Source: CAZFCK01 sp964517355
GTDB taxonomy: Bacteria; Desulfobacterota; Desulfovibrionia; Desulfovibrionales; Desulfovibrionaceae
Length of the DNA: 27,004 nt
Direction: 5' to 3'
NCBI GenBank assembly: GCA_964517355.1
Contig: CAZFCK010000038.1
Location: 1-27,004, forward strand
Shown here: positions 8,342 through 15,848 of the stretch, in pieces
How the letters are laid out: each line of letters starts with the position of its first letter
How positions within the stretch are numbered: position 1 is the stretch's first letter
Made by a program: the position numbers and the translations under genes
Notes under the pieces: generated by a model
Databases searched by the model: none
Told to the model about the DNA's origin: nothing
The model's input: the letters and a program-made list of their open reading frames with translations, nothing else

Positions 8342-9409
8342 ATGGCCTTTTTTACGGGTACCATTGTTATGAAAACAACATTGAAGAGTAAATTCAGTTG
8401 TTCGCCTGTGTTTGCGGCACGTTGCGTTGTCGTGGCCTTGTTGGCCGGAGCATTCCTGCTGCCGCAGATGACATCGGCCGCGGAAGTCGTGGACCGCATC
8501 GTGGCTGTGGTGAACGGTAAAATGATTACCTTGAGCGAGGTGAATCAGAATCTGGCCCTTGTCTTGGAAAGCGCCAAGATTAAAAAGGCCGTGGACAGCG
8601 ATGATCTGGATGTGAAGGAGCTGCGCAGCAAGATTTTGCAAAAAATGATCGACGACTTGCTGCTGGAGCAGGAAGCCGTCAAGTTTAATATCGAGGTGGC
8701 GGATTCCGAACTGCGTGTGTATCTCGATGATTTCAAAAAGCAGAACCGGTTGACCGATGAACAGCTTGTGGCTTACCTGACGAAGCAGGGAATGACCTTG
8801 GATAGTTATAAAGACAAGGTTCGTAAAAATATGTTGCGCAACCGGGTAGTTGCTGTCATGGTACAACGCAAAGTCGTTGTGACGGAAGAAGAAATCGAAG
8901 AATATTACCAGCAGCATAAAAACGAACTTGCCAATCTGTCCCTGGCCGAGGAGCCAGAATCAGCTGAAGATGCGATGCAGCTCGGACTCATTGTTGTGGA
9001 TTCGAATAAAGACGCCGACATGGTGCGCCAAAAGATTCTCAACAATGAAATGTCCTTTGCGGAAGCGGCTAAAAAATATTCCGTGGGTCCCGCGGCTTCG
9101 GATGGCGGCGACCTTGGACGGGTGCAGCTGCCCGACCTGGTTCCGGAACTGAAGGCTGTCGTCTCCGGCATGCAGCCGGGGCAGGTGAGTGAGCCGTTCG
9201 CCTTAAGCGGCAAAGTAGCGATCATTCAACTACGGCAAAGCGGCGCCGCCCCGGATTCCGGCTCCGTCCTGAGCAGTGGCGGCATACCGCCTCTTGAAGA
9301 GGTGCGTGATCAGATTAGAGGTTTCTTGCAAGAGAAGAAAATGGAGAAAACCTTTTCTGATTATACGCAACGATTGCGCGATCAGGCTTTGATCGACGTG
9401 CGGCTTTGA
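8342..9409 (+). CDS. surA: Peptidyl-prolyl cis-trans isomerase SurA
   Basis: A periplasmic parvulin-type isomerase and chaperone for outer-membrane proteins. An N-terminal signal peptide ends near TSA/AEVVD. The SurA N-domain begins VVDRIVAVVNGKMITLSEV. One parvulin domain (about residues 215-300) keeps the motif SDGGDLGRVQ (Gly255-Gly259) and GMQPGQVSEPF, so it looks catalytically intact, unlike the neighbouring lipoprotein. At 355 residues with one parvulin domain it is shorter than E. coli SurA (two domains, about 430). The start is unresolved: ATG 8342 gives the longest frame, ATG 8369 (MKTTLKSK) gives a more conventional signal peptide, and neither has a good ribosome binding site. The 145-bp gap upstream could hold a separate promoter. 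Confidence 0.88.
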   Translation: MAFFTGTIVMKTTLKSKFSCSPVFAARCVVVALLAGAFLLPQMTSAAEVVDRIVAVVNGKMITLSEVNQNLALVLESAKIKKAVDSDDLDVKELRSKILQKMIDDLLLEQEAVKFNIEVADSELRVYLDDFKKQNRLTDEQLVAYLTKQGMTLDSYKDKVRKNMLRNRVVAVMVQRKVVVTEEEIEEYYQQHKNELANLSLAEEPESAEDAMQLGLIVVDSNKDADMVRQKILNNEMSFAEAAKKYSVGPAASDGGDLGRVQLPDLVPELKAVVSGMQPGQVSEPFALSGKVAIIQLRQSGAAPDSGSVLSSGGIPPLEEVRDQIRGFLQEKKMEKTFSDYTQRLRDQALIDVRL

Positions 9410-9463
9410 GAGTAAAAGGGCTCCCATCCTGCGAATCACCCGACTTCGGGTTTATGGTTTATT

Positions 9464-10534
9464 ATGACTTTTCAAGAACTTGGTGTTATACTGCGGCAGG
9501 AACGCCTGCAACGCGGCTTTAGTCTCGAAGAAGTGATGCACGAGACGAAAATGAGTCGCAGGCATATTGAGGCCATTGAGGAAGGGCGCGTCGAAGACCT
9601 GCCTCATCCTGTTTACGTCAAAGGCTTTGTCAAGATTTACGCTTCCATGCTCGGCGTTGAAGTCAAAGGCATCAGCGCCACGGTGGACAAGGCCTTTGTC
9701 TCCGTGATGGAGGACGAGTGTCAGGATGAACGCCGGCGTTCCCGCGTCAAGAAGGACATCCCGCTCAATGTGGGACATCGGAAGAGCGCGTTGACCGGCA
9801 TTGTTCCGATCTTGATCGTCTTGCTCTTGATTGCGGGCACGGGCTATGCGGTGTGGGTCTTCTTTTTCAAACCTCCCGAGATGCTTCCGGTTACGGTTGA
9901 GCCTGTGCCTTCCTCCGCACCCGCGGCGGAAGCTCCGGCCCCAACTCCGAGTACGGACGCGCAGCCGGGTGTCACGGCGTTTATTCCCGCCACTCCGGCC
10001 ACGCCCGCCATTCCTGAACAGCCGGTTCCCTCCGTTCCCGAAGAACCGCTTGTTGTATCGGACAGTGCGCCCGTGGCCGACGTTGGCGCTTCGGACGCCG
10101 CGGCTCCGCCCCAGGAGGGCCTTTTGGTGGCTCCTCCGCTTGCCGGGCCGCAAGCGCCTCCAGAGAGCGCCGGTGAGCAAGGTGGGGCTGCCGTACCAGC
10201 ACCGCAGGACAGTACGTCGGAAGCTGCGCAGAACACGGGGCCGAAACCCATAGTCATCGCCTCTGCCGAGGCCAGGGCCGCGGACAGGGCAAACATACAC
10301 ATCCTCGAGGTTGAGGGAAACGGCGAGTGCTGGATAGAGGCCAAGGTGGACAAGGATTTCACTACGGATTTTTACGTGCGCGGCGGTGAGCGCGTCGAAG
10401 TATGGTTTACCCGTTCCCTGGCTGTGAAGTTCGGCAATATCGGCGTTGTTTCAATGCGCTATGACGGCGCGCCGTTTACCACCAATGTGCCTCCTAGTGG
10501 TGTGAAGACGCTTTCTTTTCCCCCTGCGCCATAA
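9464..10534 (+). CDS. RodZ-like HTH and transmembrane protein
   Basis: A 356-residue bitopic membrane protein of the RodZ type. Residues about 3-70 form a Cro/C1-like helix-turn-helix (LGVILRQERLQRGFSLEEVM, then MSRRHIEAIEEG and VYVKGFVKIYASMLG). One transmembrane helix lies at about 112-136 (PILIVLLLIAGTGYAVWVFF). A Pro/Ala-rich linker of about 140 residues follows, and then a C-terminal DUF4115-type beta domain (ILEVEGNGECWIEAKVD to the end). In the family, the cytoplasmic HTH binds MreB and helps set rod shape. The ATG at 9464 lacks a visible ribosome binding site; a small CCCGA/TCGGG hairpin lies just upstream. recO follows after 11 bp, so they are probably co-transcribed. The gene symbol is withheld because the family includes paralogues. 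Confidence 0.8.
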   Translation: MTFQELGVILRQERLQRGFSLEEVMHETKMSRRHIEAIEEGRVEDLPHPVYVKGFVKIYASMLGVEVKGISATVDKAFVSVMEDECQDERRRSRVKKDIPLNVGHRKSALTGIVPILIVLLLIAGTGYAVWVFFFKPPEMLPVTVEPVPSSAPAAEAPAPTPSTDAQPGVTAFIPATPATPAIPEQPVPSVPEEPLVVSDSAPVADVGASDAAAPPQEGLLVAPPLAGPQAPPESAGEQGGAAVPAPQDSTSEAAQNTGPKPIVIASAEARAADRANIHILEVEGNGECWIEAKVDKDFTTDFYVRGGERVEVWFTRSLAVKFGNIGVVSMRYDGAPFTTNVPPSGVKTLSFPPAP

Positions 10535-10545
10535 CGGAGGCGACA

Positions 10546-11322
10546 GTGCAGGAGTTTTCCGAAAAAGTCCTCATATTGCGTGTGGGGCGTTTTCGGGAGG
10601 CGGACGCTTGGGTTCGTTTTCTCTCCCCTACCCGCGGCGTCATTACAGCCTTTGCCTTTGGCGGGTGTAATAGCCGTCGCCGTTTTTGCGGCTGCCTCGA
10701 CCCGTTCAACGAGGTTCTCTTCAAGGTCAAGAGCAATAAAAACGGCGCCTATCTGAATTTGGAAGAAGGCGTATTGACCCATGCGCCCCGCAAGTTGCGT
10801 ACGGACCCGCAGCGCCTCGGCCTGGCCGTGAACTGCATAAAATTCGCCGAAGCGGCCATGGATCCCACGGATAGCTGTACAGGAACCTATGGACTGCTTA
10901 CCAGCACGCTGCACGTGCTGGATTCCGTGGATACTCCTTCTTCCCTGGTTCCGATTCTTTTTCGCGCCCGTGTGGCCTTTGAGCATGGACTGTGGCCGCA
11001 ATTGCGTTCTTGCGGGGAATGCGGCGCGCCAATCGCCTCTGCCAGGGGCACAACCCACAACGATAACGGTGGCGGGCGTTTTCTGGTTGAGCAAGGGCAC
11101 ATTGTATGCCACAATTGCCGTCCACACGGCCGCGGATTGAGTTTGCCCGTCAGCGGCGCGGCGGTTGAGGTGTTGGCTCTGGTGCGCGACAGCTCTCCCG
11201 AGGCGTGGCAGCACGTCAATTTGCCCACGCATGCACGCAGGGAGTGCGCCACAGTGGTGGACCATTTCGTGCGCTATCATCTGGGACTGGCCTGGGAGCG
11301 TGGAGCTTTCCGTCGTATCTGA
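10546..11322 (+). CDS. recO: DNA repair protein RecO
   Basis: RecO works with RecR to load RecA on SSB-coated single-stranded DNA in recombinational repair. The 258-residue protein has an N-terminal OB-fold (EKVLILRVGRFREADAWVRF, with VITAFAFGG) and a helical C-terminal domain holding a four-cysteine zinc site, Cys156-x2-Cys159 and Cys188-x2-Cys191. The length is normal. I chose the GTG at 10546 because GGAGG lies five bases upstream and the OB-fold then starts properly. It is 11 bp from the rodZ-like gene. A run of ten T begins right after the stop, but the hairpin before it is weak. Confidence 0.9.
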   Translation: MQEFSEKVLILRVGRFREADAWVRFLSPTRGVITAFAFGGCNSRRRFCGCLDPFNEVLFKVKSNKNGAYLNLEEGVLTHAPRKLRTDPQRLGLAVNCIKFAEAAMDPTDSCTGTYGLLTSTLHVLDSVDTPSSLVPILFRARVAFEHGLWPQLRSCGECGAPIASARGTTHNDNGGGRFLVEQGHIVCHNCRPHGRGLSLPVSGAAVEVLALVRDSSPEAWQHVNLPTHARRECATVVDHFVRYHLGLAWERGAFRRI

Positions 11323-11372
11323 TTTTTTTTTTAGAGCACATGAACCTTAAAAAATGAACGCTTCCGGCGGGG

Positions 11373-11398
11373 TAAGAACCTTCTGAAAAAGGTTCTTA
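11373..11398. repeat. R-like hairpin
   Basis: TAAGAACCTT (11373-11382) and AAGGTTCTTA (11389-11398) form a perfect 10-bp stem around CTGAAA. The apex resembles the tips of the larger R hairpins. No T tract follows on either strand. Confidence 0.55.
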
Positions 11399-11475
11399 TG
11401 AATCTCCGGCGTGTTGACTCGAAAAGGCCTTCCAATAAATACATCACTAATCAACACGATGGATTTTTTACCTCT

Positions 11476-11575
11476 TAAATTTTGAAAGGTTGGGAAGGGG
11501 ACCGGGGGAAGGAGGAGAGGTAAATCCTTTTCAAAGGGTTTCCCCTCTCGCACTTTCTGTTTATAACGCATTTGG
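11476..11575 (+). repeat. R-family intergenic element, copy 2
   Basis: The hairpin core is GAGAGGTAAATCC (11515-11527), loop TTTTCAAA, and GGGTTTCCCCTCTC (11536-11549), with one bulge and one mismatch. A flank GGAAGGGGA (11493-11501) is shared with copy 3 at 15659-15667. The tract GGGTTTCCCCTCTCGC is identical to copy 1. Confidence 0.6.
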
Positions 11576-11650
11576 AAAAACGGCCTGGCATAGTTGCAAT
11601 GTACAATGCGATATTCGCGGAACCAGAGCGGTGTTCTCCCCTGGCGGGGT

Positions 11651-11663
11651 GGGGCGGAGCCCC
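11651..11663. repeat. Palindrome GGGGCGGAGCCCC
   Basis: A 13-bp palindrome with a 3-nt centre. The same motif with one base changed occurs in the opposite orientation at 14939-14951. It appears to be part of a family of short GC-rich repeats between genes. Confidence 0.45.
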
Positions 11664-11904
11664 ATAATATACCCTATTAAATCACTTTGCTCATGAAATA
11701 AGGTTTTACGCCCGGTACGGATTATTGGTGGCGCGGACAGGCTCGATAGCGTGTTGCGTTATGCGCTGGAGCTCTAAAATGGCTCTGGCGCTTGGGGCGC
11801 AATGATGCTATGCGGCTTGGCGCACCTAATTATATTCACGCCCCGCTGAGCGGACATGCTCGCCGGTTTTTCAACGAGGGGCGCTTATCGCAGGAGAAGG
11901 GAAA

Positions 11905-12807
11905 ATGCATTTCCAAGACGTGATACTCACGCTGCAGCGGTTTTGGGCGGAATACGGTTGCGTCATCCAACAGCCTTATGATGTTGAAGTGGGCGCTGGA
12001 ACCTTTAATCCGGCCACTTTTTTACGGGTTCTCGGCCCGGAACCATGGAACGTGGCGTATGTGGAACCATCCAGGCGCCCCACCGATGGCCGTTATGGCG
12101 AGAATCCCAACCGGTTGCAGCATTACTACCAGTTTCAGGTGGTCCTCAAACCTTCGCCCAAGGATATCCAGGAGGTTTATTTGCGGAGTCTGTCCGCGCT
12201 TGGTATCGACCAGGCCGTGCAGGACATTCGATTTGTTGAGGACGATTGGGAATCTCCCACGCTCGGCGCCTGGGGGCTGGGATGGGAAGTTTGGCTCAAT
12301 GGTATGGAAATCACTCAGTTTACTTATTTTCAGCAGGTCGGCGGAATTGATTTGTTCCCCATCAGCGTGGAACTCACCTATGGGTTGGAACGTATTTGCA
12401 TGTATTTGCAAGAAAAGGAATCCGTCTACGATTTGCAGTGGAACGACAACCTGACCTACGGTCAGGTGCACCACAAAAGTGAAGTGGAGCATTCAACGTA
12501 TAATTTCGAACAGAGCGATGCGGCCATGCTGTTGCGGCATTTCGACGATTTCGAGGCCGAAGCCTTGAAGCTGTGCGCTGCGGGGTTGGCGTGGCCGGCG
12601 TACGACTACTGTATGAAGTGTTCGCATACTTTCAACCTGTTGCAGGCTCGGGGCGCCATATCCATCACCGAGCGCACGGGCTATATCGCGCGGGTGCGCA
12701 ATTTAGCTTCCAAGGTGGCGGCGCTCTACGCTGCGCAACGCGAAGAAATGGGCTATCCCATGCTGCCTGCGGACCAGCGTCCTAAGCAGCCGACGGAGGT
12801 GCTTTAG
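11905..12807 (+). CDS. glyQ: Glycyl-tRNA synthetase alpha subunit
   Basis: This is the catalytic subunit of the tetrameric (alpha2-beta2) bacterial glycyl-tRNA synthetase, which activates glycine with ATP. The 300-residue protein matches the usual length. Characteristic segments are FQDVILTLQRFWAEYGCVIQ at the N-terminus, GAGTFNPATFLR and VEPSRRPTDGRYGENPNRLQ near residues 31-70, and LGWEVWLNGMEITQFTYFQQ near residue 130. The ATG at 11905 has AGGAG eight bases upstream. glyS starts two bases after its stop, so the two subunits are translated together. No T-box leader was seen. Confidence 0.96.
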   Translation: MHFQDVILTLQRFWAEYGCVIQQPYDVEVGAGTFNPATFLRVLGPEPWNVAYVEPSRRPTDGRYGENPNRLQHYYQFQVVLKPSPKDIQEVYLRSLSALGIDQAVQDIRFVEDDWESPTLGAWGLGWEVWLNGMEITQFTYFQQVGGIDLFPISVELTYGLERICMYLQEKESVYDLQWNDNLTYGQVHHKSEVEHSTYNFEQSDAAMLLRHFDDFEAEALKLCAAGLAWPAYDYCMKCSHTFNLLQARGAISITERTGYIARVRNLASKVAALYAAQREEMGYPMLPADQRPKQPTEVL

Positions 12808-12809
12808 TC

Positions 12810-14900
12810 ATGCCGGATTTTATTCTGGAAATCGGAACGGAGGAAATGCCGGCACGTTTTCAATCCGAGCTGGCACGAGTGCTGGCCGCGTCTCTTGAAG
12901 CGCGGTTGCACGAAGCCACGCTCGCATATGACGCATTGAAAACCTACGTCACCCCGCGGCGCTTGACCGCCATGGCGCATGGCCTCGCCGCAGTGCAGCC
13001 AACTGGCGAGGAATTGGTGACTGGTCCGCCCCGCAAGGTGGCCTTTGACGCATCGGGCCAGCCGACTAAAGCCGCCATTGGCTTTGCCAAGACCCAGGGC
13101 GTGGCGTTGGAAGACGCGTTCATCCACACCACGGACAAGGGCGAATATCTTGCGGTGAACAAGAAAACCGGAGGCGCTCAAGCTTCGGCCTTGTTGCCGC
13201 AGCTTCTAGGCGAAGTGATAGCGTCTTTGCCGTTCCCCAAGCGTATGCGCTGGGGAGCCGGAGAATTTACCTTTGGCCGCCCCGTCAGATGGCTTCTGGC
13301 CCTGCTTGGGGCTGAGGTTCTGCATTTTTCCCTGGAAGGCATGCAGAGCGGCGCAGTGACCTATGGTCATCGCGTGCATGGCTTCGGTCCCTGGGAAGTT
13401 TCGGACGCGGCGTCGTATGTCGATATTCTGGCGGAGAAGGGCAAGATTGTTCTTGATCCGGAACAGCGTCGGGTCATGATCGTGGAACAGGGCGACAAGC
13501 TGGCGCAACAGGCCGGCGGGGCCGTGGTCTGGAAGGAGAGCCTGCTGGAAGAGGTCACGGGGCTAGTGGAGTATCCACGGCCCGTGCTGGGCAATTTCGA
13601 GCCGGGTTTTCTCGAATTGCCGCGTGAAGTGCTGCTGACCAGCATGGAAAGCCATCAAAAAAGCTTTGGTGTTGAAGATACGCAAGGTAAGCTTTTGCCT
13701 CACTTTTTGAGCACATTGAATCTGGATTCCAAAGACGTGGCCCTGGTGCGTAAAGGGTGGGAGCGGGTGCTCAAGGCGCGGCTCGAAGATGCGCGCTTTT
13801 TTTGGAAAACCGATCTTGCGCAGTCTTTGGACCAGTGGCTCGACAAGCTTGAAAGCGTCATTTTTCTGGGGCCGTTGGGCAGCATGGCCGACAAGGCGCG
13901 CCGCATCCAGTCCTTGAGCGGCGATCTGGCGGAACGCATCGCGCCTGAACTCAAAGAAAACGCCCGCCGGGCAGGGGTGCTGGCCAAAACGGATCTTGTC
14001 ACGGAGATGGTGGGAGAGTTTGCCGATTTGCAAGGCGTGATGGGCGGAATCTACGCCCGCAAGATGGGTGAAAACGAAGACGTGGCCACAGCGGTGTATG
14101 AGCATTATCTGCCCTCGGGCCATGACAGTCCCGTACCCGAGAGCCTTGTGGGCGCCCTGGTTTCCATGGCCGACAAGGCCGATACCCTTGCGGGGTGCTT
14201 CGGCCTGAAGATGTTGCCGACGGGGGCGAACGATCCCTATGCCTTGCGCCGTTGCGCTCTGGGCATTTGCCGTACGATAATGGAAAAGGGCTTGCGTTTG
14301 CGCCTGGACGTATTGTTGCGGCAAGCTATTGCCGGCTACGGTGAACGCGAATGGAAACTAACGCCGGAGGAAAATTACGTTGCGCTGCACGACTTTTTCG
14401 TGCAGCGGCTCAAGGCCTATTTTACCGCGCAGGGCTTTTCCACCCTGGCCGTCGAGGCCGCTGTCGGAGCGGGCATCGATGATATCTGGGGGCTCAAGGC
14501 CAGGCTTGAAGCTCTGGAAGCCTTTAGCAAAGAAGATGATTTCGAGCTTGCCGTGCTGACCTTCAAGCGTGCGGGCAACATTATTCGCAAGCAGGGGCAG
14601 GAAGCCGGACAGGAACTCACCGGCGCCTTCAGCGAGGCCCAGTTGCTGGAACCGCAGGAAAAGGAGCTGGCCAGGCAGATTGAGGCCATGACGCCGCGAT
14701 TCGAAAACCTGTGGCAGCAGGATGCCTATGGCGAACTCATGGGCTTGTTGCGGGAATTGCGCCCCTTTGTGGATGCTTTTTTCGACCATGTGATGGTGAT
14801 GTGCGACGATCCGGCATTGCGCCTGAACCGTTTGAACCTGCTTCAGGCCCTTGTCTCACGCCTGGGGCGCTTGGCTGATTTCAGCGCCCTGCAAGTGTAG
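12810..14900 (+). CDS. glyS: Glycyl-tRNA synthetase beta subunit
   Basis: The beta subunit recognises tRNA-Gly and completes the alpha2-beta2 enzyme with GlyQ. The 696-residue protein is of standard length. It begins with the diagnostic DFILEIGTEEMPARF, and carries PRRLTAMAHGL, FPKRMRWG and LPREVLLTSMESHQKSF. An HD-like middle part follows, with LVTEMVGEFADLQGVMGGIYA and GANDPYALRR. The C-terminal anticodon-binding domain is at about 590-696 (FDHVMVMCDDPALRLNRLNLL). The ATG at 12810 has GGAGG ten bases upstream, inside the end of glyQ. It is followed by a putative terminator and an H element. Confidence 0.96.
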   Translation: MPDFILEIGTEEMPARFQSELARVLAASLEARLHEATLAYDALKTYVTPRRLTAMAHGLAAVQPTGEELVTGPPRKVAFDASGQPTKAAIGFAKTQGVALEDAFIHTTDKGEYLAVNKKTGGAQASALLPQLLGEVIASLPFPKRMRWGAGEFTFGRPVRWLLALLGAEVLHFSLEGMQSGAVTYGHRVHGFGPWEVSDAASYVDILAEKGKIVLDPEQRRVMIVEQGDKLAQQAGGAVVWKESLLEEVTGLVEYPRPVLGNFEPGFLELPREVLLTSMESHQKSFGVEDTQGKLLPHFLSTLNLDSKDVALVRKGWERVLKARLEDARFFWKTDLAQSLDQWLDKLESVIFLGPLGSMADKARRIQSLSGDLAERIAPELKENARRAGVLAKTDLVTEMVGEFADLQGVMGGIYARKMGENEDVATAVYEHYLPSGHDSPVPESLVGALVSMADKADTLAGCFGLKMLPTGANDPYALRRCALGICRTIMEKGLRLRLDVLLRQAIAGYGEREWKLTPEENYVALHDFFVQRLKAYFTAQGFSTLAVEAAVGAGIDDIWGLKARLEALEAFSKEDDFELAVLTFKRAGNIIRKQGQEAGQELTGAFSEAQLLEPQEKELARQIEAMTPRFENLWQQDAYGELMGLLRELRPFVDAFFDHVMVMCDDPALRLNRLNLLQALVSRLGRLADFSALQV

Positions 14901-14907
14901 GCTGCTT

Positions 14908-14961
14908 AAAGGCGTTTAACCTTGTGATGGGTTGGTTTGGGACTCCGCCCCAACGCCTTTT
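14908..14961 (+). terminator. Putative glyS terminator
   Basis: AAAGGCGTT (14908-14916) pairs perfectly with AACGCCTTT (14952-14960), ending in four T. The loop is long (35 nt) and contains the palindrome GGGACTCCGCCCC (14939-14951). The right arm merges with the start of H copy A. Confidence 0.4.
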
Positions 14962-15030
14962 CGCCTCTGGAAAAGGCTTACCCCTGGAACAATGTTCATT
15001 GTTTCGGGGAAATACATAAGAGCATCTAGA
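14951..15030 (+). repeat. H element, copy A (diverged)
   Basis: It aligns with copies B and C through CGC-TTTTCGCCT, AAGGCT and CCCCTGGAACAAT, and with copy B through CATAAGAGCATCTAG. Its central stem is CCCC-T-GGAACAATG (14981-14994), loop TT, CATTGTTTC-GGGG (14997-15009). Relative to copy B the bases next to the loop changed on both arms (T-A to G-C), keeping the pairing. The terminal hairpin of copy B is missing. The rpsT promoter begins 17 bp after it. Confidence 0.65.
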
Positions 15031-15046
15031 TTATTGTGAAAAATTC

Positions 15047-15076
15047 TTGACAAAAGTCTTTTTCGTTGTGTATTAG
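15047..15076 (+). promoter_or_regulatory. Sigma70 promoter of rpsT
   Basis: A perfect TTGACA (15047-15052), an 18-bp spacer, and TATTAG (15071-15076). The expected leader is about 50 nt. S20 is a highly expressed protein, which suits a strong -35. Confidence 0.65.
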
Positions 15077-15136
15077 TATTTTCTTTGAATTGGGACTTAC
15101 GATAAAACTTTCCAGGCTTTTCAAGGAGAAGACGCC

Positions 15137-15400
15137 GTGGCCAATCATAAATCAGCTCTCAAGAGGCATCGTCAAAGCCTCAAGGCCAACGCCCGCAATC
15201 GCGCCATGAAAACCCGCATCAAGAATGTGGTCAAGCAGGTGCGCGAGGCAGTGGAACAAAAGGACAAGGACCAGGCGTTGCAGGCTTTGCAGAATGCCAC
15301 CAGTATTTTGGATAAGGCTGCGACGAAAAAGGTCGTGCACTGGCGTAACGCCGCACGCCGCATATCCCGCCTGCATCAGGCTGTGAACAAGCTCGGCTAG
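15137..15400 (+). CDS. rpsT: 30S ribosomal protein S20
   Basis: S20 is a primary 16S rRNA-binding protein of the small ribosomal subunit. The 87-residue, Lys/Arg-rich, all-helical protein is of normal length and starts with the family signature ANHKSALKRHRQSLKANARN; it ends with RRISRLHQAVNKLG. The start is GTG at 15137 with AAGGAG eight bases upstream. A non-ATG start is also known for S20 in other bacteria, where it takes part in autoregulation; whether that holds here is inference. It is a single-gene unit with its own promoter and two hairpin terminators. Confidence 0.96.
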   Translation: MANHKSALKRHRQSLKANARNRAMKTRIKNVVKQVREAVEQKDKDQALQALQNATSILDKAATKKVVHWRNAARRISRLHQAVNKLG

Positions 15401-15459
15401 AGCTTTCGCCTGTTCCGCATTGCCGGAATTCATTTCGGCTTCATTGTTATCTGAAAATC

Positions 15460-15490
15460 AGAGCCCGCTGTATAAAGTGCAGCGGGCTCT
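15460..15490 (+). terminator. rpsT terminator, first hairpin
   Basis: AGAGCCCGCTG (15460-15470) and CAGCGGGCTCT (15480-15490) form a perfect 11-bp stem around TATAAAGTG. Only a short TTTGT tail follows, so on its own it may act partly as an mRNA 3-prime end stabiliser. Confidence 0.75.
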
Positions 15491-15498
15491 TTGTGCAG

Positions 15499-15520
15499 GC
15501 GCCATTTCTGGCGCTTTTTT
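15499..15520 (+). terminator. rpsT terminator, second hairpin
   Basis: GCGCC (15499-15503) pairs with GGCGC (15510-15514) around ATTTCT and runs into six T (15515-15520). It sits 8 bp after the first hairpin, giving a tandem terminator. Confidence 0.75.
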
Positions 15521-15639
15521 CATCCTGCGGCTGCATCAGTTTCCATTTCTGGGTGTTTTACTGAGAATTCCTGGAGGATACCAAGGTTTCCCCCTGAAAT
15601 TTTCATAAATAAATTGAGAAATTGGAAATGGTATAACTT

Positions 15640-15725
15640 CGCAAAATCGACAAGTTTCGGAAGGGGAAAGCGCGAAAGGGGGAAACTCCTTGCAAGAGGT
15701 TTCCCCTTTCGCATTATCTTTTCAT
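15640..15725 (+). repeat. R-family intergenic element, copy 3
   Basis: The core hairpin GCGAAAGGGGGAAACTC (15672-15688) pairs with GAGGTTTCCCCTTTCGC (15696-15712) at 16 of 17 positions around CTTGCAA. The GGAAGGGGA flank is shared with copy 2. It lies between convergent rpsT and ahbB, 30 bp before an H element. Confidence 0.65.
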
Positions 15726-15742
15726 ATCGAAGATTGAAACGG

Positions 15743-15848
15743 TCTAGCGCATTTTCGCCTTGAAACAAGGCTCTCCCCTGGAACAATTTCCAATTGTTCC
15801 AGAGAAATGCATAAGAGCATCTAGCGCTTTTCAAGCGTGAGATGCTCT
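15743..15848 (+). repeat. H element, copy B (most complete)
   Basis: Three stems occur in order. The first is GCCTT/AAGGC around GAAAC. The second is CTGGAACAATT (15778-15788) with AATTGTTCCAG (15792-15802) around TCC, a perfect 11-bp stem. The third is AGAGCATCT...AGATGCTCT (15814-15822 with 15840-15848) enclosing CGCTT/AAGCG around TTC. The first 53 nt (15745-15797) match copy C at 52 positions. The last arm overlaps the ahbB stop codon, so the element reaches into that gene's 3-prime end. Confidence 0.8.

Larger units (their letters stand above)
11323..11904. other. 582-bp gene-free region between recO and glyQ
   Basis: It contains ten T (11323-11332), two R-family hairpins (11373-11398 and 11515-11549), a 13-bp palindrome (11651-11663) next to further GC-rich inverted sequence, and a possible glyQ promoter whose -10 is TAAAAT (11775-11780) with a poor -35. 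A short minus-strand frame at 11347-11571 runs through the repeats, and I do not treat it as a gene. No tRNA or recognisable riboswitch was seen. Confidence 0.5.

Noticed and set aside
9452..10300. 282-codon minus-strand frame opposite the rodZ-like gene
   Set aside because: Arg/Gly-rich low-complexity translation of the reverse of a Pro/Ala linker; not a gene.
11347..11571. 74-codon minus-strand frame between recO and glyQ
   Set aside because: Its N-terminal part is a translation of an R repeat; similar Gly-Lys-Pro peptides appear wherever R copies are read, so it is a repeat artefact.
15034..15054. Rex-like or HcpR-like inverted repeat TTGTGAA...TTGACAA near the rpsT promoter
   Set aside because: The half sites are imperfect and the spacer length is wrong for both regulators; it is better read as the -35 region.
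15520..15834. 104-codon minus-strand frame between rpsT and ahbB
   Set aside because: It spans R copy 3 and H copy B, and shows the same repeat-derived peptide; no ribosome binding site.
15814..15848. Terminal H hairpin as a bidirectional terminator for rpsT and ahbB
   Set aside because: Neither strand has a T tract after the stem, and rpsT already has two terminators.
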